Positions 7,196-15,707 of a stretch of DNA of 42,539 nucleotides are shown here, in pieces; the stretch's first letter is position 1; each line of letters starts with the position of its first letter. The notes below the pieces were generated by a model. That model was not told where the DNA came from and did no database searches. It worked only from the letters and a program-made list of their open reading frames with translations. The position numbers and the translations under genes were made by a program. The stretch is from Corallococcus sicarius (GTDB lineage Bacteria; Myxococcota; Myxococcia; Myxococcales; Myxococcaceae): positions 1 through 42,539 of the forward strand of contig NZ_RAWG01000050.1 in assembly GCF_003611735.1 (NCBI RefSeq). Direction: 5' to 3'.

Positions 7196-8196
7196 CAGCG
7201 CTTCACCAGCGATTGGTAGAGGTCGCTCAGGGCCCTGGCTTCGTGTTCGACCCCGCAGCGGCGACGCGCCTCCTCCGCGGCGTTGCGGCCCACCTGGCGC
7301 GCTCTTTCTGGCTCACGGGTCAGTTGCTCCAGCAGCTCCCGCAACCCCTTCACGTCTCCAGGCTCGAAGAAGAAGCCGGTGCGCCCGTGCTCGATGAGCG
7401 TGTCCAGGTACGGCAGCTTCGAGGCCACCACGCAGCAGCCCGACGCCATCGCCTCCACGTGCACCAGCGAGTAGCCCTCCGCGTAGGACGGGTGCACCAG
7501 GATGCTCAGGCCCTGGTACCAGGGCTCGATGACGGACTGCTCACCCGCGAGTTTCACCCGATCCTCGATGCCCTGGCGCAGCCCGTTCACCCACGCCTGG
7601 TCCGGGCCCTTCGCGAGCCCCACGAGCACCGCCTGCCACTCCGGTCGCTCCGGCAACAGCGGCCTCAGGGCTTCGATGAAGTCGCCCTGCCCCTTCTCCT
7701 TGCGGATGCGCCCGATGACCCCGATGCCGTAGCGCCCGCCCTGCCCCAGCCGCTCCCAGGCGGCGTCCCGGTCTTCCGGCGGACGGAAGCGCGTGAGGTC
7801 GATGCCGTGCGCGATCACCGTGGAGGGCAGCGCGATGACGTCGGAGATCTGCCTCGTGAGCGACACCAGTGCGTCCGCGCCCCGGGCGAGCCAGCGGGTG
7901 AAGCGCGTGGGCGCCACCGACGTGTGCCTCGTGAAGACGAGGCGGACGCGGCCTCCCAACACCTTCAGCAACATCCCCGCGAGGAGTTCGTTGTTCCGGT
8001 GTGCGTGCCAGACGATGGGCTCCCGGTGGGAGCGGCGGATCAACTCCGCCCAGGTGATGCGCGGCAGGTCCGCCGTCAGGCCCGAGCCGATGACCCGCGT
8101 CTCCTCGCCCTTCGCGAGCGCTGGCACCACGGACTCCACGTGCCGGGTCACTCCCGTGTACCGCTTGTGGAAGTGGGGATGGACGATGAGCGTCAT
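7195..8196 (-). CDS. Glycosyltransferase family 4 (LPS sugar transferase)
   Basis: A 333-residue GT-B glycosyltransferase. The C-terminal donor domain carries the intact E-x7-E motif in EGYSLVHVEAMASG, preceded by GVIGRIRKEKGQGDFIEAL. It likely adds a core sugar to Kdo-lipid A or a later acceptor; the sugar is not predictable. The ATG at 8196 overlaps the waaA stop by four bases. Upstream in-frame codons lie in waaA and have no family resemblance. It sits between waaA and a divergent paralogue, which points to a dedicated core pathway. Confidence 0.88.
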   Translation of the reverse strand: MTLIVHPHFHKRYTGVTRHVESVVPALAKGEETRVIGSGLTADLPRITWAELIRRSHREPIVWHAHRNNELLAGMLLKVLGGRVRLVFTRHTSVAPTRFTRWLARGADALVSLTRQISDVIALPSTVIAHGIDLTRFRPPEDRDAAWERLGQGGRYGIGVIGRIRKEKGQGDFIEALRPLLPERPEWQAVLVGLAKGPDQAWVNGLRQGIEDRVKLAGEQSVIEPWYQGLSILVHPSYAEGYSLVHVEAMASGCCVVASKLPYLDTLIEHGRTGFFFEPGDVKGLRELLEQLTREPERARQVGRNAAEEARRRCGVEHEARALSDLYQSLVKR

Positions 8197-9467
8197 GGGC
8201 TTTCCTGGCGGCGTGGCAGCGCGGCCATCGCTTCGGCGTTGCGGTCGCTGGCTCCAGAGATCCGGCGCACCGTGGCCCCGGCCCGGGCTCCCAGGGAGCT
8301 CAGGCGGTTCGGGTCCTCCAGCAGGCCCTCCAGCGCGGTGTACAGCGCCTCTGCGTCCGCCACCGGGATGCCTCCGTTTCCTTCCAGCACCGCGACACTG
8401 TCCCGGAAGTTGTCCATGTGCGGGCCGAACAACACCGGCTTGCCCTGCCCCGCTGGCTCCAGGATGTTCTGGCCGCCCCGCTTCGTGAACGACCCTCCCA
8501 CGAACACCAGCGTGGCCAGCCGGTAGGCTCGGGACAGCTCTCCCATGGAGTCCATCACCACCACCGACGCCCGCTCCGGGTTCCCCTTCGAGCGCAGCCC
8601 CGCGGACAGGCCCCGCTCCTTCGCCAGGGCGAGGACCCGTTCGGCCCGGTTCACGTAGCGCGGCGCGATGACCAGCGCCAGCGAGGGCCAGCGCTCCCGT
8701 AGACGCTGATACACCTGCAACAGGATTTCCTCCTCGCCCTCGTGCGTGCTGCCCGCGATCCACACGGGCTGCTCCCGGGTGAGGCCCAGCGCGCTTCGCA
8801 GGGCTTCGTCCTCGGGCGCTGGGCCCGCGGCCAGGGCGTCGAACTTGGTGTTGCCGGTGGTGAGGACCCGCTCCGGTGGAGCGCCGAGCGTCCTGGCCCT
8901 TTCGGCCTCCTCTTCCTGCCGCATCAGCAGCAGGTCCAGGTCCTCCAGCGGATTCCCGATGAGCCCGAAGAGCGTCCGGTACTTGCCCACGTTCGCCGGG
9001 GAGAAACGCCCGTTGGTCATCACCACCCTCGCGCCGGATCGCTTCGCGGCCCGGATGAGGTTGGGCCAGACCTCCGTGTACTCCAGCACCAGCACGTCCG
9101 GTCGCAGGGCTCGCACCGCTCGCCTCGTCGCGCCCCACAAGTCATAGGGCGCGTAGACGACCCCGTCGATCTGCTTCGCCAGACGGTCGCGCGCCATCGC
9201 GTGGCCGCTGTCCGTCATCGTCGAGAGCACGATGCGGCACCCGGGGAAGCGCTGGCGCAGCGGGCCGAACATGGGCGCCAGGGCCAGCAGGTCTCCCGCG
9301 CTGGCTCCGTGCAGCCACAGCAGCGGGCCCGTTCCTTCGGGCAGCGCTCCCGGCGCGTAGAAGCCCAGCCGCTGCATCAGCCCATGACGCGTCTTCCGGT
9401 GCACGCAGAGCACCGGGAACAGCAGCGCGAAGAGGACGTAGGTGGCGACGATGTAGAGCAGGCGCAT
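8193..9467 (-). CDS. waaA: 3-deoxy-D-manno-octulosonate (Kdo) transferase
   Basis: Adds Kdo from CMP-Kdo to lipid IVA at the inner membrane. The 424-residue protein has an N-terminal hydrophobic anchor (about 3-20), the acceptor-domain block LLWLHGASAGDLLAL, and the CMP-Kdo-binding region KRGGQNILEPAGQGKPVLFGPH. In E. coli the equivalent of GASAGD is SVSVGE, whose Glu60 is the proposed base; here it is Asp59. The following ETELWP motif reads YTEVWP. Overall similarity is still clear. The ATG at 9467 begins the hydrophobic anchor; upstream sequence belongs to the PHP gene. Confidence 0.9.
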   Translation of the reverse strand: MRLLYIVATYVLFALLFPVLCVHRKTRHGLMQRLGFYAPGALPEGTGPLLWLHGASAGDLLALAPMFGPLRQRFPGCRIVLSTMTDSGHAMARDRLAKQIDGVVYAPYDLWGATRRAVRALRPDVLVLEYTEVWPNLIRAAKRSGARVVMTNGRFSPANVGKYRTLFGLIGNPLEDLDLLLMRQEEEAERARTLGAPPERVLTTGNTKFDALAAGPAPEDEALRSALGLTREQPVWIAGSTHEGEEEILLQVYQRLRERWPSLALVIAPRYVNRAERVLALAKERGLSAGLRSKGNPERASVVVMDSMGELSRAYRLATLVFVGGSFTKRGGQNILEPAGQGKPVLFGPHMDNFRDSVAVLEGNGGIPVADAEALYTALEGLLEDPNRLSSLGARAGATVRRISGASDRNAEAMAALPRRQESP

Positions 9468-9487
9468 GGGCGACGTCCCGCGCTCTA

Positions 9488-10666
9488 TCAGATGCCCGGC
9501 GCTCGCGGCACCACTCGCACCGGGCTGGGGACGAGCCAGGGACGCCACTCGTGGCCGAAGAAGCGTCCCGGCGCATGGGCCCAGACCTCCACCTGCACCG
9601 CTCCGGGACCGGTCAGCTCGACGTGCTGACCGTCGGGGCTCAGGCGGCCTTCTCCCCACACCCGGACCTCGAGCGTCCCCGGGACGTGTTCGGGGAGGCG
9701 CACCGTGAGCACCGCTCCCACGGGGGCCTCGCGGGTCTTCGCGTCGTACCCTTCCAGGGCGAAGCCGTTCGGTGCTCCGAGGGCCCGGAAGACGCAGAGG
9801 GCCTGGGTGCTCGCCAGGGCCTGGGTGACCTGCGCTTCGGCCTCGCGAGCGTCCTGGGAGAGCGGCCCTGGCAGAAGCTCCGGCGGAAACTCCAGGTCGA
9901 GCGCGCTGAAGACGGCTTCGTACGCGGGCAGGCCGTGCGCATCGTGCGCGCAGAGGGCGAGCCTTGGACGCGCTCTTGCCAGCTCCAGGAAGCGCGCCGT
10001 GGGTTCAGGCTCCGGGGCCACGAGCAACATCACGCCGTGCACCGGATTGACCATCGATGCTCCCAGCGCGGGCAGGAGGCGGCTCAGCGGATTGCGCAGG
10101 GCCTGCCGGAAGAAGGTGTCCGCCGAGTACAGCTCGAAGCCGGGCACCTGCCGTGCAGTGGCTTCGTCCCTCCAGGGGTTCTTCGCCTGGACCGGATGGG
10201 CGAGGACCGCCGTGCCTCCAGCGGCCTCGACCGCCGCGACGGCCTGTTCGGGCGGGCCCCAGGGCTTCACTCCCTGCAACGGCCGCTTCATTCCGAAGGC
10301 AGCCAGGTGACCCGCGCTCGTCGAGAGCTCCACCCCGGGGATGAGCAACACGCCGTCCGCCCACGTCGCGCTGGGAGGCTTGAGGTCGTTGTGGTCGGTG
10401 AGCACCACGAAGTCCAGGCCCGCGGCCTTCGCCGCCGCCGCGACCTGCGCTGGCGTCCCCTGCCCATCCGAACGCGTGGTGTGCACGTGGTACGCGCCGC
10501 GGATCCATGGCTTCGCTTTCGGCGCGAGGGGGACGACCGGGTAGTCCGCGAAGCCCGCCGCGAAGGCGAAGAAGCCCGCGATGCCCAGGAGGAGCAGCAG
10601 CACTCCGAGCACGGCGCGGACGCCCAGGGAGAGGAACCGTCGCGCTGACTTCACTCGCGGCCCCAC
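9488..10666 (-). CDS. Membrane-anchored PHP-domain phosphoesterase
   Basis: A 392-residue protein with a basic N-terminus and one membrane segment (about 18-38), then a PHP metallohydrolase domain. Likely metal ligands are visible: H60 and H62 (HVHTTRSDG), D67, D91-H92 (LTDHND), E113 (GVELS), H120, a later AHP histidine and AHDAHG. The PHP domain would face the periplasm if the N-terminus stays inside. About 110 residues at the C-terminus look like a beta domain. The start is GTG (10664-10666). It heads the waaA operon, suggesting an envelope substrate, but none can be named. Confidence 0.8.
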   Translation of the reverse strand: MGPRVKSARRFLSLGVRAVLGVLLLLLGIAGFFAFAAGFADYPVVPLAPKAKPWIRGAYHVHTTRSDGQGTPAQVAAAAKAAGLDFVVLTDHNDLKPPSATWADGVLLIPGVELSTSAGHLAAFGMKRPLQGVKPWGPPEQAVAAVEAAGGTAVLAHPVQAKNPWRDEATARQVPGFELYSADTFFRQALRNPLSRLLPALGASMVNPVHGVMLLVAPEPEPTARFLELARARPRLALCAHDAHGLPAYEAVFSALDLEFPPELLPGPLSQDAREAEAQVTQALASTQALCVFRALGAPNGFALEGYDAKTREAPVGAVLTVRLPEHVPGTLEVRVWGEGRLSPDGQHVELTGPGAVQVEVWAHAPGRFFGHEWRPWLVPSPVRVVPRAPGI

Positions 10667-10727
10667 CCATGGACCGCTGTCATGCGGCCTCGGGCGCCTG
10701 GGCGCGGCAATGGAGCGCGTGATGCCT

Positions 10728-12512
10728 TCATGCCGCTCCCCGCTCCACGGAGCCCGTCGTCTGCAGGCGCCACATGGAGGCGTAGCGACCTTCCTTCTGG
10801 AGCAGCTCCGCGTGGCTGCCGCTCTCCACGATGCGGCCTGCTTCCACCACGTGGATGACGTCCGCGCTCGTCACCGTCGTCAGGCGGTGGGCAATCACCA
10901 GCGCCGTGCGGCCCGGGAGGACCTTCGCCAACGCGGCCTGCACCTCGCGCTCGTTCTCCGGATCCAGGCTGCTGGTGGCCTCGTCCAGCACCAGCACCGG
11001 CGCCTTCGACAGCACCGCTCGGGCGATGCACAGGCGCTGGCGCTGGCCTCCGCTCAGCGTGACGCCGCGCTCACCGATGCGTGTGTCGTAGCCTTGCGGC
11101 AGCGCCTGGATGAAGCCGTCCGCGTTCGCGACCCTTGCCGCGGCCTCGACCTCTTCCTTCGTCGCGCTCGGCCTCGCGTGGCGCAGGTTCTCCAGCACCG
11201 TGCCCTGAAAGAGCAGCGGCTCCTGCGTCACCAGGGCGAACTGGGCGCGGACACTCGCCGCCGTGTACGTGTCCGCGTCCACTCCATCCAGGAGGATGCG
11301 GCCTTCCTGCGGACGCTCGAAGCGCAGCAGCAGCGACGTCACCGTGCTCTTGCCGCCTCCGCTGCCACCCACCAGCGCCGCCACCTGACCCACCTTCAGG
11401 TCCAGCGTCAGCCCTTCGAGCGCTCGCCGCTCTCCGTAGGAGAACCGCACGCCCTCCATCCGCAGCGACTCCCGCATCGATGGCGCGGGGATGGCTCCGG
11501 GCGCGTCCTCCACCGGGTGCTTCAGGTCGAGCAGCGCGAAGAGCCGCTCGCCCGCCGCTCCCGCCTGCACCGCGAACTGCGTCACCCGGCCCAGGTCCTT
11601 CACCGGCTGGTACACGAGGATCACCGCCGTCAGCAGCGACAGGAGCGCCTCCGGCTCCATCGCTCGCGTCGCCGCCGCGTACCCCAGCGCTCCCGCCAGC
11701 GCCGCCGCCGCCAGCACCTCCATCAGCCCCGGCACCCCACCTCGCGCCCAGGCCGCACCCACCACGGCCTTCTCATGCGCCGTGGCGTAGGACTCGAAGC
11801 GCGCGAGCTCCGCCTGCTGCCCGTTGAAGGCCTGGATGGTGCGCAGCCCTCCCAGCCCTTCGTGCAGCTGACCCGCGAGCTGCCCCAGTTGGGCCTGCCC
11901 CTCCCGCGTGCCCTTCAACACCTTGCGCGTGAGCTTCGAGGCGGGCAGCGCCGCCAGCGGAATCACCGCCAGCATCAGGCCACCCAGCAGCGGGCTCATC
12001 GACAGCGCCACGCCCCCCAGCACGATGATCTGGATCGTGTCGCGCAGGTAGGAGCCCACCGTGTACATGGCGGCCTGCTCCACCGCCATCACGTCCGAGG
12101 AGAAGCGGCTGAGCAGGTCTCCCGTCCGATGCCGGGACATCTGCGAAGGTGACAGCGCCGTGAGGCGCAGGAACAGGTCGCGCCGCAGGTCCTTCACCAC
12201 GCGCTGCGCGAAGAGGCCCATGAAGTAGAACTGGCCCAGGTACCCCACGCCCTTCACCGCGCCCACGCCCAGCACCAGCACCGGGAAGCCCCAGAGCGCC
12301 GCTTCGCGCGGCAGGTCCGCCAGCCACGGCACCCGGTGCGCGCTCGCGAAGCCCTCCTCGCCACCCGACAGGAGGAAGCGCAGGGCCGGGCCCAACAGGT
12401 ACGCGTACGCGCCCGTCGCGAGCCCCAGCAGCGCCATGCACACGAAGGCCAGGACGAGGATCCCCGCATGCGGCTTCGCGTAGCGCAGCAGTCGCCAGAG
12501 CGTGTGATGCAT
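10728..12512 (-). CDS. msbA: MsbA-like ABC transporter (lipid A flippase)
   Basis: A 594-residue half-transporter with an N-terminal six-helix exporter domain (about 1-320) and a C-terminal ATPase. The ATPase has Walker A GGSGGGKST, signature TLSGGQRQRLCIAR, Walker B VLVLDEATSSLD and H-loop VIAHRLTT. A location between lipid A/core genes and lpxB supports flipping lipid A-core across the inner membrane, as MsbA does, though other lipid or drug substrates are possible for this family. It starts two bases after the upstream gene's stop; 61 bases separate it from the PHP gene. Confidence 0.85.
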   Translation of the reverse strand: MHHTLWRLLRYAKPHAGILVLAFVCMALLGLATGAYAYLLGPALRFLLSGGEEGFASAHRVPWLADLPREAALWGFPVLVLGVGAVKGVGYLGQFYFMGLFAQRVVKDLRRDLFLRLTALSPSQMSRHRTGDLLSRFSSDVMAVEQAAMYTVGSYLRDTIQIIVLGGVALSMSPLLGGLMLAVIPLAALPASKLTRKVLKGTREGQAQLGQLAGQLHEGLGGLRTIQAFNGQQAELARFESYATAHEKAVVGAAWARGGVPGLMEVLAAAALAGALGYAAATRAMEPEALLSLLTAVILVYQPVKDLGRVTQFAVQAGAAGERLFALLDLKHPVEDAPGAIPAPSMRESLRMEGVRFSYGERRALEGLTLDLKVGQVAALVGGSGGGKSTVTSLLLRFERPQEGRILLDGVDADTYTAASVRAQFALVTQEPLLFQGTVLENLRHARPSATKEEVEAAARVANADGFIQALPQGYDTRIGERGVTLSGGQRQRLCIARAVLSKAPVLVLDEATSSLDPENEREVQAALAKVLPGRTALVIAHRLTTVTSADVIHVVEAGRIVESGSHAELLQKEGRYASMWRLQTTGSVERGAA

Positions 12513-12514
12513 GG

Positions 12515-14401
12515 CTACTTCACCACCTTCTGCAGGGCCGCCCTCGCGAGCACCGAGTACGGGTTCAGCTCCAGCACCTTCATCAGCTTCTTGCGCGCGA
12601 GCGGCGCGTCGTCCAGGTCGATTTCGATGATGGCCGCGATGATCTGCGCGCGCTCCAGGTACGGGTCCAACGTCAGCGCCTGCTTGAGCACCTTGCGCGC
12701 CGCCAACGCCCGCTGCATCAGCGATCCGGGCGAGCCCCGGTACTTCGCCCAGGCGAGGTACGAGTAGTACTCGGGCTCGTGCTCGTTGAGCGACACCGCC
12801 TCCTCGAAGCCCTGGATGGCCGTGCGGTAGTCGCCCCGCTTCAGCGCGGACTCACCGCGACGCAAGGCAATCTCCGCGTCCACGTTGATGGCGGTCGCCC
12901 GGCCCACCACCTCCTGCCGGCTGAAGAAGTACTGGAGGTAGGCCCGACGCTTCTCGTCCACGCTCAGCACGCGGTACGAGGCGGACAGCTTCTCCTGCAC
13001 CTGATCCAACAGGTCGCGCAGGTCCGAGATGTCGAACTCCGCGTAGGTGTCCGGATGAAAGCGCATCGCCGTCTCGTGGTACGCGCGCTCCACCGCTTCC
13101 TTGTCCGCCGCGATGTGCAGACCCAGCCCGCCGAAGTAGCTGCGCGTGATGATCCGCACCGCTTCCTCGCGCAGCGCCGCCGCGGTCTCCGGGGGCAGCG
13201 GCTTGCGCTTGCGCGGCGCGATGACGTCCGGCGCCGCCGATGCGCTCAACACGTCCGTCCCCGACGCCAGCGGCACCGGCGAGAACGTCACCCCGCCCGT
13301 CAACCGCAGGAACCACAAGAGCGTGTACGCCGCCCGCAGCTCCGCGCGCCCGTGCGCCAGCAAGTCCCGCAGGACGATGCGGCCATTCACCTGCATGGCC
13401 AGCTTGATGTCCTCCGTGTCCAGCGCCATCGCCTGGAGGTCCCGGCCGAAGTCCGCCGAGCGCACGGGGTATTCATTCAGGTGCGCGCGCAGCCCCGCCG
13501 CCACGACCCTCAACGGCATCCGCCGCCGGGCCGCCTCCAGGAGCGGCGCCAGGGCCGGCTGCTCCACCGAGGCCACCTCCGAGGAGAACTCGTCGCCCGC
13601 GTAGAAGGCGTAGCGGCCCTCCCGCATGGCCAGCACGCGGCCCAGCCGGTCCCTCGTGAAGTCGCGCAGCAGGGTCAAGAGCTCCTCCCCCACCGCCTCC
13701 ACGCCCACGTCCGCCAGCGCCGCGCCGATGCGCATCCCGGAGGCGAGCGCCTCCACCACCGGCTGCTCCTGGGCCTCCGTGAGGACCTGACGCTCGCGCA
13801 GGAAGCGCGGGAAGGCGTCCTGCTTCGCGGAGGCGTCGAAGTTCACCGGCCCACCGCGCAGGAAGTACACGCGCCTCGACAGTCCCCGCCAGGCCACCAC
13901 CAGCACGCCGTCGCGGCGCAGCCGGTAGAGCGAGTGCAGGAGCGCCGGCAGCGGGAAGCCCTTCAGTTCGCCCGTCGCCACCGCGGGGCGCGACATCGTG
14001 GCGGCCACGCCCGTCAGCACGACGGCCTGCGCGGCCTTCACCAGCGCCTCCAGCCGCGGCACCAGCTCCCCCGGCTTGAGCGGATCCGGGATGTACGCGT
14101 TGACCTTCAGGTCCAACACCGAGCCCACGCCGCGCGCCCGGCCCAGGTGCCCCTTGTCGATGGCCACGATGGGCACCCGCCCGCCCTGGCTGTGCGAGCG
14201 GAGGAGGTGCACGACGTGCTGCCCCTCCACGTGCGGCAGGTCCACCCCCAGCACCACCACGTCCGGGTTGTCCGCCGAGAAGTGCTCCAACGCCATCACG
14301 GCGTCATTCACCGCCCGCACGGTGTACCCGGCCTGGGAGAGCAGGCCCGTCAGGTGCTCGAGTGTCGGGGGGTGGCTCTCAGCGAGCAGAAGCGTCTTCA
14401 A
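12515..14401 (-). CDS. Pseudo-receiver, DUF4388, J-domain and TPR protein
   Basis: A 628-residue cytoplasmic multidomain protein. Residues 1-122 are a receiver fold, but the phospho-acceptor Asp is Gly52 (VVVLGVDLP), the acidic pocket is E8-S9, and the usual switch Lys is Asp106 (IPDPLKP). Residues about 143-280 are DUF4388 (PATAN-like). Residues about 424-492 form a J domain with an intact HPD at 449-451, and 512-620 are TPR helices. A DnaK-recruiting scaffold is a fair inference; no enzyme activity is visible. The open frame begins with TTG (14399-14401), with no Shine-Dalgarno and a TAGACT box nine bases upstream. Confidence 0.82.
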   Translation of the reverse strand: MKTLLLAESHPPTLEHLTGLLSQAGYTVRAVNDAVMALEHFSADNPDVVVLGVDLPHVEGQHVVHLLRSHSQGGRVPIVAIDKGHLGRARGVGSVLDLKVNAYIPDPLKPGELVPRLEALVKAAQAVVLTGVAATMSRPAVATGELKGFPLPALLHSLYRLRRDGVLVVAWRGLSRRVYFLRGGPVNFDASAKQDAFPRFLRERQVLTEAQEQPVVEALASGMRIGAALADVGVEAVGEELLTLLRDFTRDRLGRVLAMREGRYAFYAGDEFSSEVASVEQPALAPLLEAARRRMPLRVVAAGLRAHLNEYPVRSADFGRDLQAMALDTEDIKLAMQVNGRIVLRDLLAHGRAELRAAYTLLWFLRLTGGVTFSPVPLASGTDVLSASAAPDVIAPRKRKPLPPETAAALREEAVRIITRSYFGGLGLHIAADKEAVERAYHETAMRFHPDTYAEFDISDLRDLLDQVQEKLSASYRVLSVDEKRRAYLQYFFSRQEVVGRATAINVDAEIALRRGESALKRGDYRTAIQGFEEAVSLNEHEPEYYSYLAWAKYRGSPGSLMQRALAARKVLKQALTLDPYLERAQIIAAIIEIDLDDAPLARKKLMKVLELNPYSVLARAALQKVVK

Positions 14402-14410
14402 GGGGGCCGC

Positions 14411-14416
14411 AGTCTA
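14411..14416 (-). promoter_or_regulatory. Putative -10 box of the pseudo-receiver gene
   Basis: TAGACT on the minus strand, followed by nine G/C-rich bases and then the TTG start codon. No good -35 hexamer is present at 16-18 bases. The predicted transcription start falls at or next to the start codon, matching the yicC arrangement. Confidence 0.35.
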
Positions 14417-14442
14417 CAGCCTCCCTCCCCTCGCGCATCAGG

Positions 14443-14448
14443 TACGAT
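14443..14448 (+). promoter_or_regulatory. Putative -10 box of lpxB
   Basis: TACGAT (four of six consensus positions), nine bases before a GTG (14458) and 18 before the ATG (14467) in the lpxB frame. No convincing -35 box. It is back to back with the leftward box at 14411-14416, so the two genes share a 56-65 bp divergent control region. Confidence 0.35.
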
Positions 14449-14466
14449 GCGGGCCTCGTGCCGCCC

Positions 14467-15627
14467 ATGACGCCGCCGCCCTCCCCCCGCATCCTCGTCG
14501 TGGCAGGCGAGGCCTCCGGCGACACCCACGCCGCCGAACTCGTCGCCGCCCTCCAGGCCCTGCGCCCCGACCTCACCTTCTTCGGCATGGGGGGGACCCG
14601 CCTGGCCGCACGGGGAGTGGAGCTGCTCTTCGACGCCCGCGAGGTGTCCGTCATGGGCATCACCGAGGTGCTGCCCCGCATCCCGCGCATCCTGCGGATC
14701 ATGAAGGGCCTGGCTGACGCCGCCGCCGAGCGAAAGCCGGACTGCGCCATCCTGGTGGACATCCCGGACTTCAACCTGCGGCTCGCGAAGAAGCTCAAGG
14801 CGCAGGGCATCCCGGTGGCCTACTACGTCTCCCCGATGATCTGGGCCTGGCGCCGGGGGCGCGTGCGCACCATCCAGCGGCTGGTGGACCGGATGCTCTG
14901 CATCCTGCCCTTCGAGGAGGACTTCTACCGCGAGGCCGGTGTCCCCGCCCGCTACGTGGGCAGCCCCGTGCTGGAGCAGATGCCCGCCGCGGCCAGCGCC
15001 CGGGAGTTCCGCCAGCGCCTGGGCCTGTCGCTGGACGCTCCCACGCTCGCCCTGTTGCCCGGCAGCCGGATGGGCGAGATCCGCCGCATCCTGCCCACCC
15101 TCGTCGGGGCGGCGAAGCAGTTGTCCCAGGAGCGCCCGGGCCTCCAGGTCGTGGTGCCGGTGGCGCCCACCATCGACCGGCAGGAGATCACCTCCCGCTT
15201 CGAGGGCAGCGGCGTGACGCCGGTGTTGGTGGACGGCCGCGCCCCGGAGGTGGTGGGGGCGAGCGACGCCGCGGTGGTGGCGTCCGGGACGGCGGTGCTG
15301 GAGGCGGGGCTGATGGAGCGGCCCCTGGTCGTCGTCTACCGCGTGTCGCTGGTGACGTACTGGGTGGGCCGGATGATGCTGAAGGTGGCCTTCGTGTCGC
15401 TCATCAACCTGCTGGCCGGCCGGCGCGTGGTGCCGGAGCTGCTCCAGGGCGACATGACCCCGGAGAAGATCGCCACCGAGGTCCGCAACGTCTGGCTGCC
15501 GGGCGCGCCCCGGGACGCGATGATCGCAGGGCTGGCCGAGGTGCGCGGGCGGCTGGGCGCGGTGGGGGCGGCCCACCGGGCGGCGGAGACGGTGTTGGAG
15601 CTGTTGCCCCCGCGTCCTGTGTCCTGA
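14467..15627 (+). CDS. lpxB: Lipid-A-disaccharide synthase
   Basis: Joins UDP-2,3-diacylglucosamine and lipid X to make the lipid A disaccharide, peripherally at the inner membrane. The 386-residue protein shows the LpxB hallmarks ILVVAGEASGDTHAA at the start, DIPDFNLRLAKKLK, and VAYYVSPMIWAWRRGRVRTI in the middle. The ATG at 14467 lacks a Shine-Dalgarno site; GTG at 14458 in the same frame is an alternative and would suit a leaderless mRNA. It lies apart from, and opposite to, the lpxD-fabZ-lpxA-lpxI run at 18640-21824, where lpxB is often found. Confidence 0.95.
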   Translation: MTPPPSPRILVVAGEASGDTHAAELVAALQALRPDLTFFGMGGTRLAARGVELLFDAREVSVMGITEVLPRIPRILRIMKGLADAAAERKPDCAILVDIPDFNLRLAKKLKAQGIPVAYYVSPMIWAWRRGRVRTIQRLVDRMLCILPFEEDFYREAGVPARYVGSPVLEQMPAAASAREFRQRLGLSLDAPTLALLPGSRMGEIRRILPTLVGAAKQLSQERPGLQVVVPVAPTIDRQEITSRFEGSGVTPVLVDGRAPEVVGASDAAVVASGTAVLEAGLMERPLVVVYRVSLVTYWVGRMMLKVAFVSLINLLAGRRVVPELLQGDMTPEKIATEVRNVWLPGAPRDAMIAGLAEVRGRLGAVGAAHRAAETVLELLPPRPVS

Positions 15628-15707
15628 GAGTCAGGGAAGCGGGTAACGGACGGCGGCGCGCCGCTTTGGGTGTTCCTGCGCCGGGTTTGGGGTATGTCCG
15701 CCCGGCC

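Noticed and set aside
5058-9659. Much longer versions of lpxK, the GT4 gene and waaA
   Set aside because: The extensions run through neighbouring genes in another frame and show low-complexity Arg/Gly/Pro sequence; the internal ATG starts give family-length proteins with four-base overlaps.
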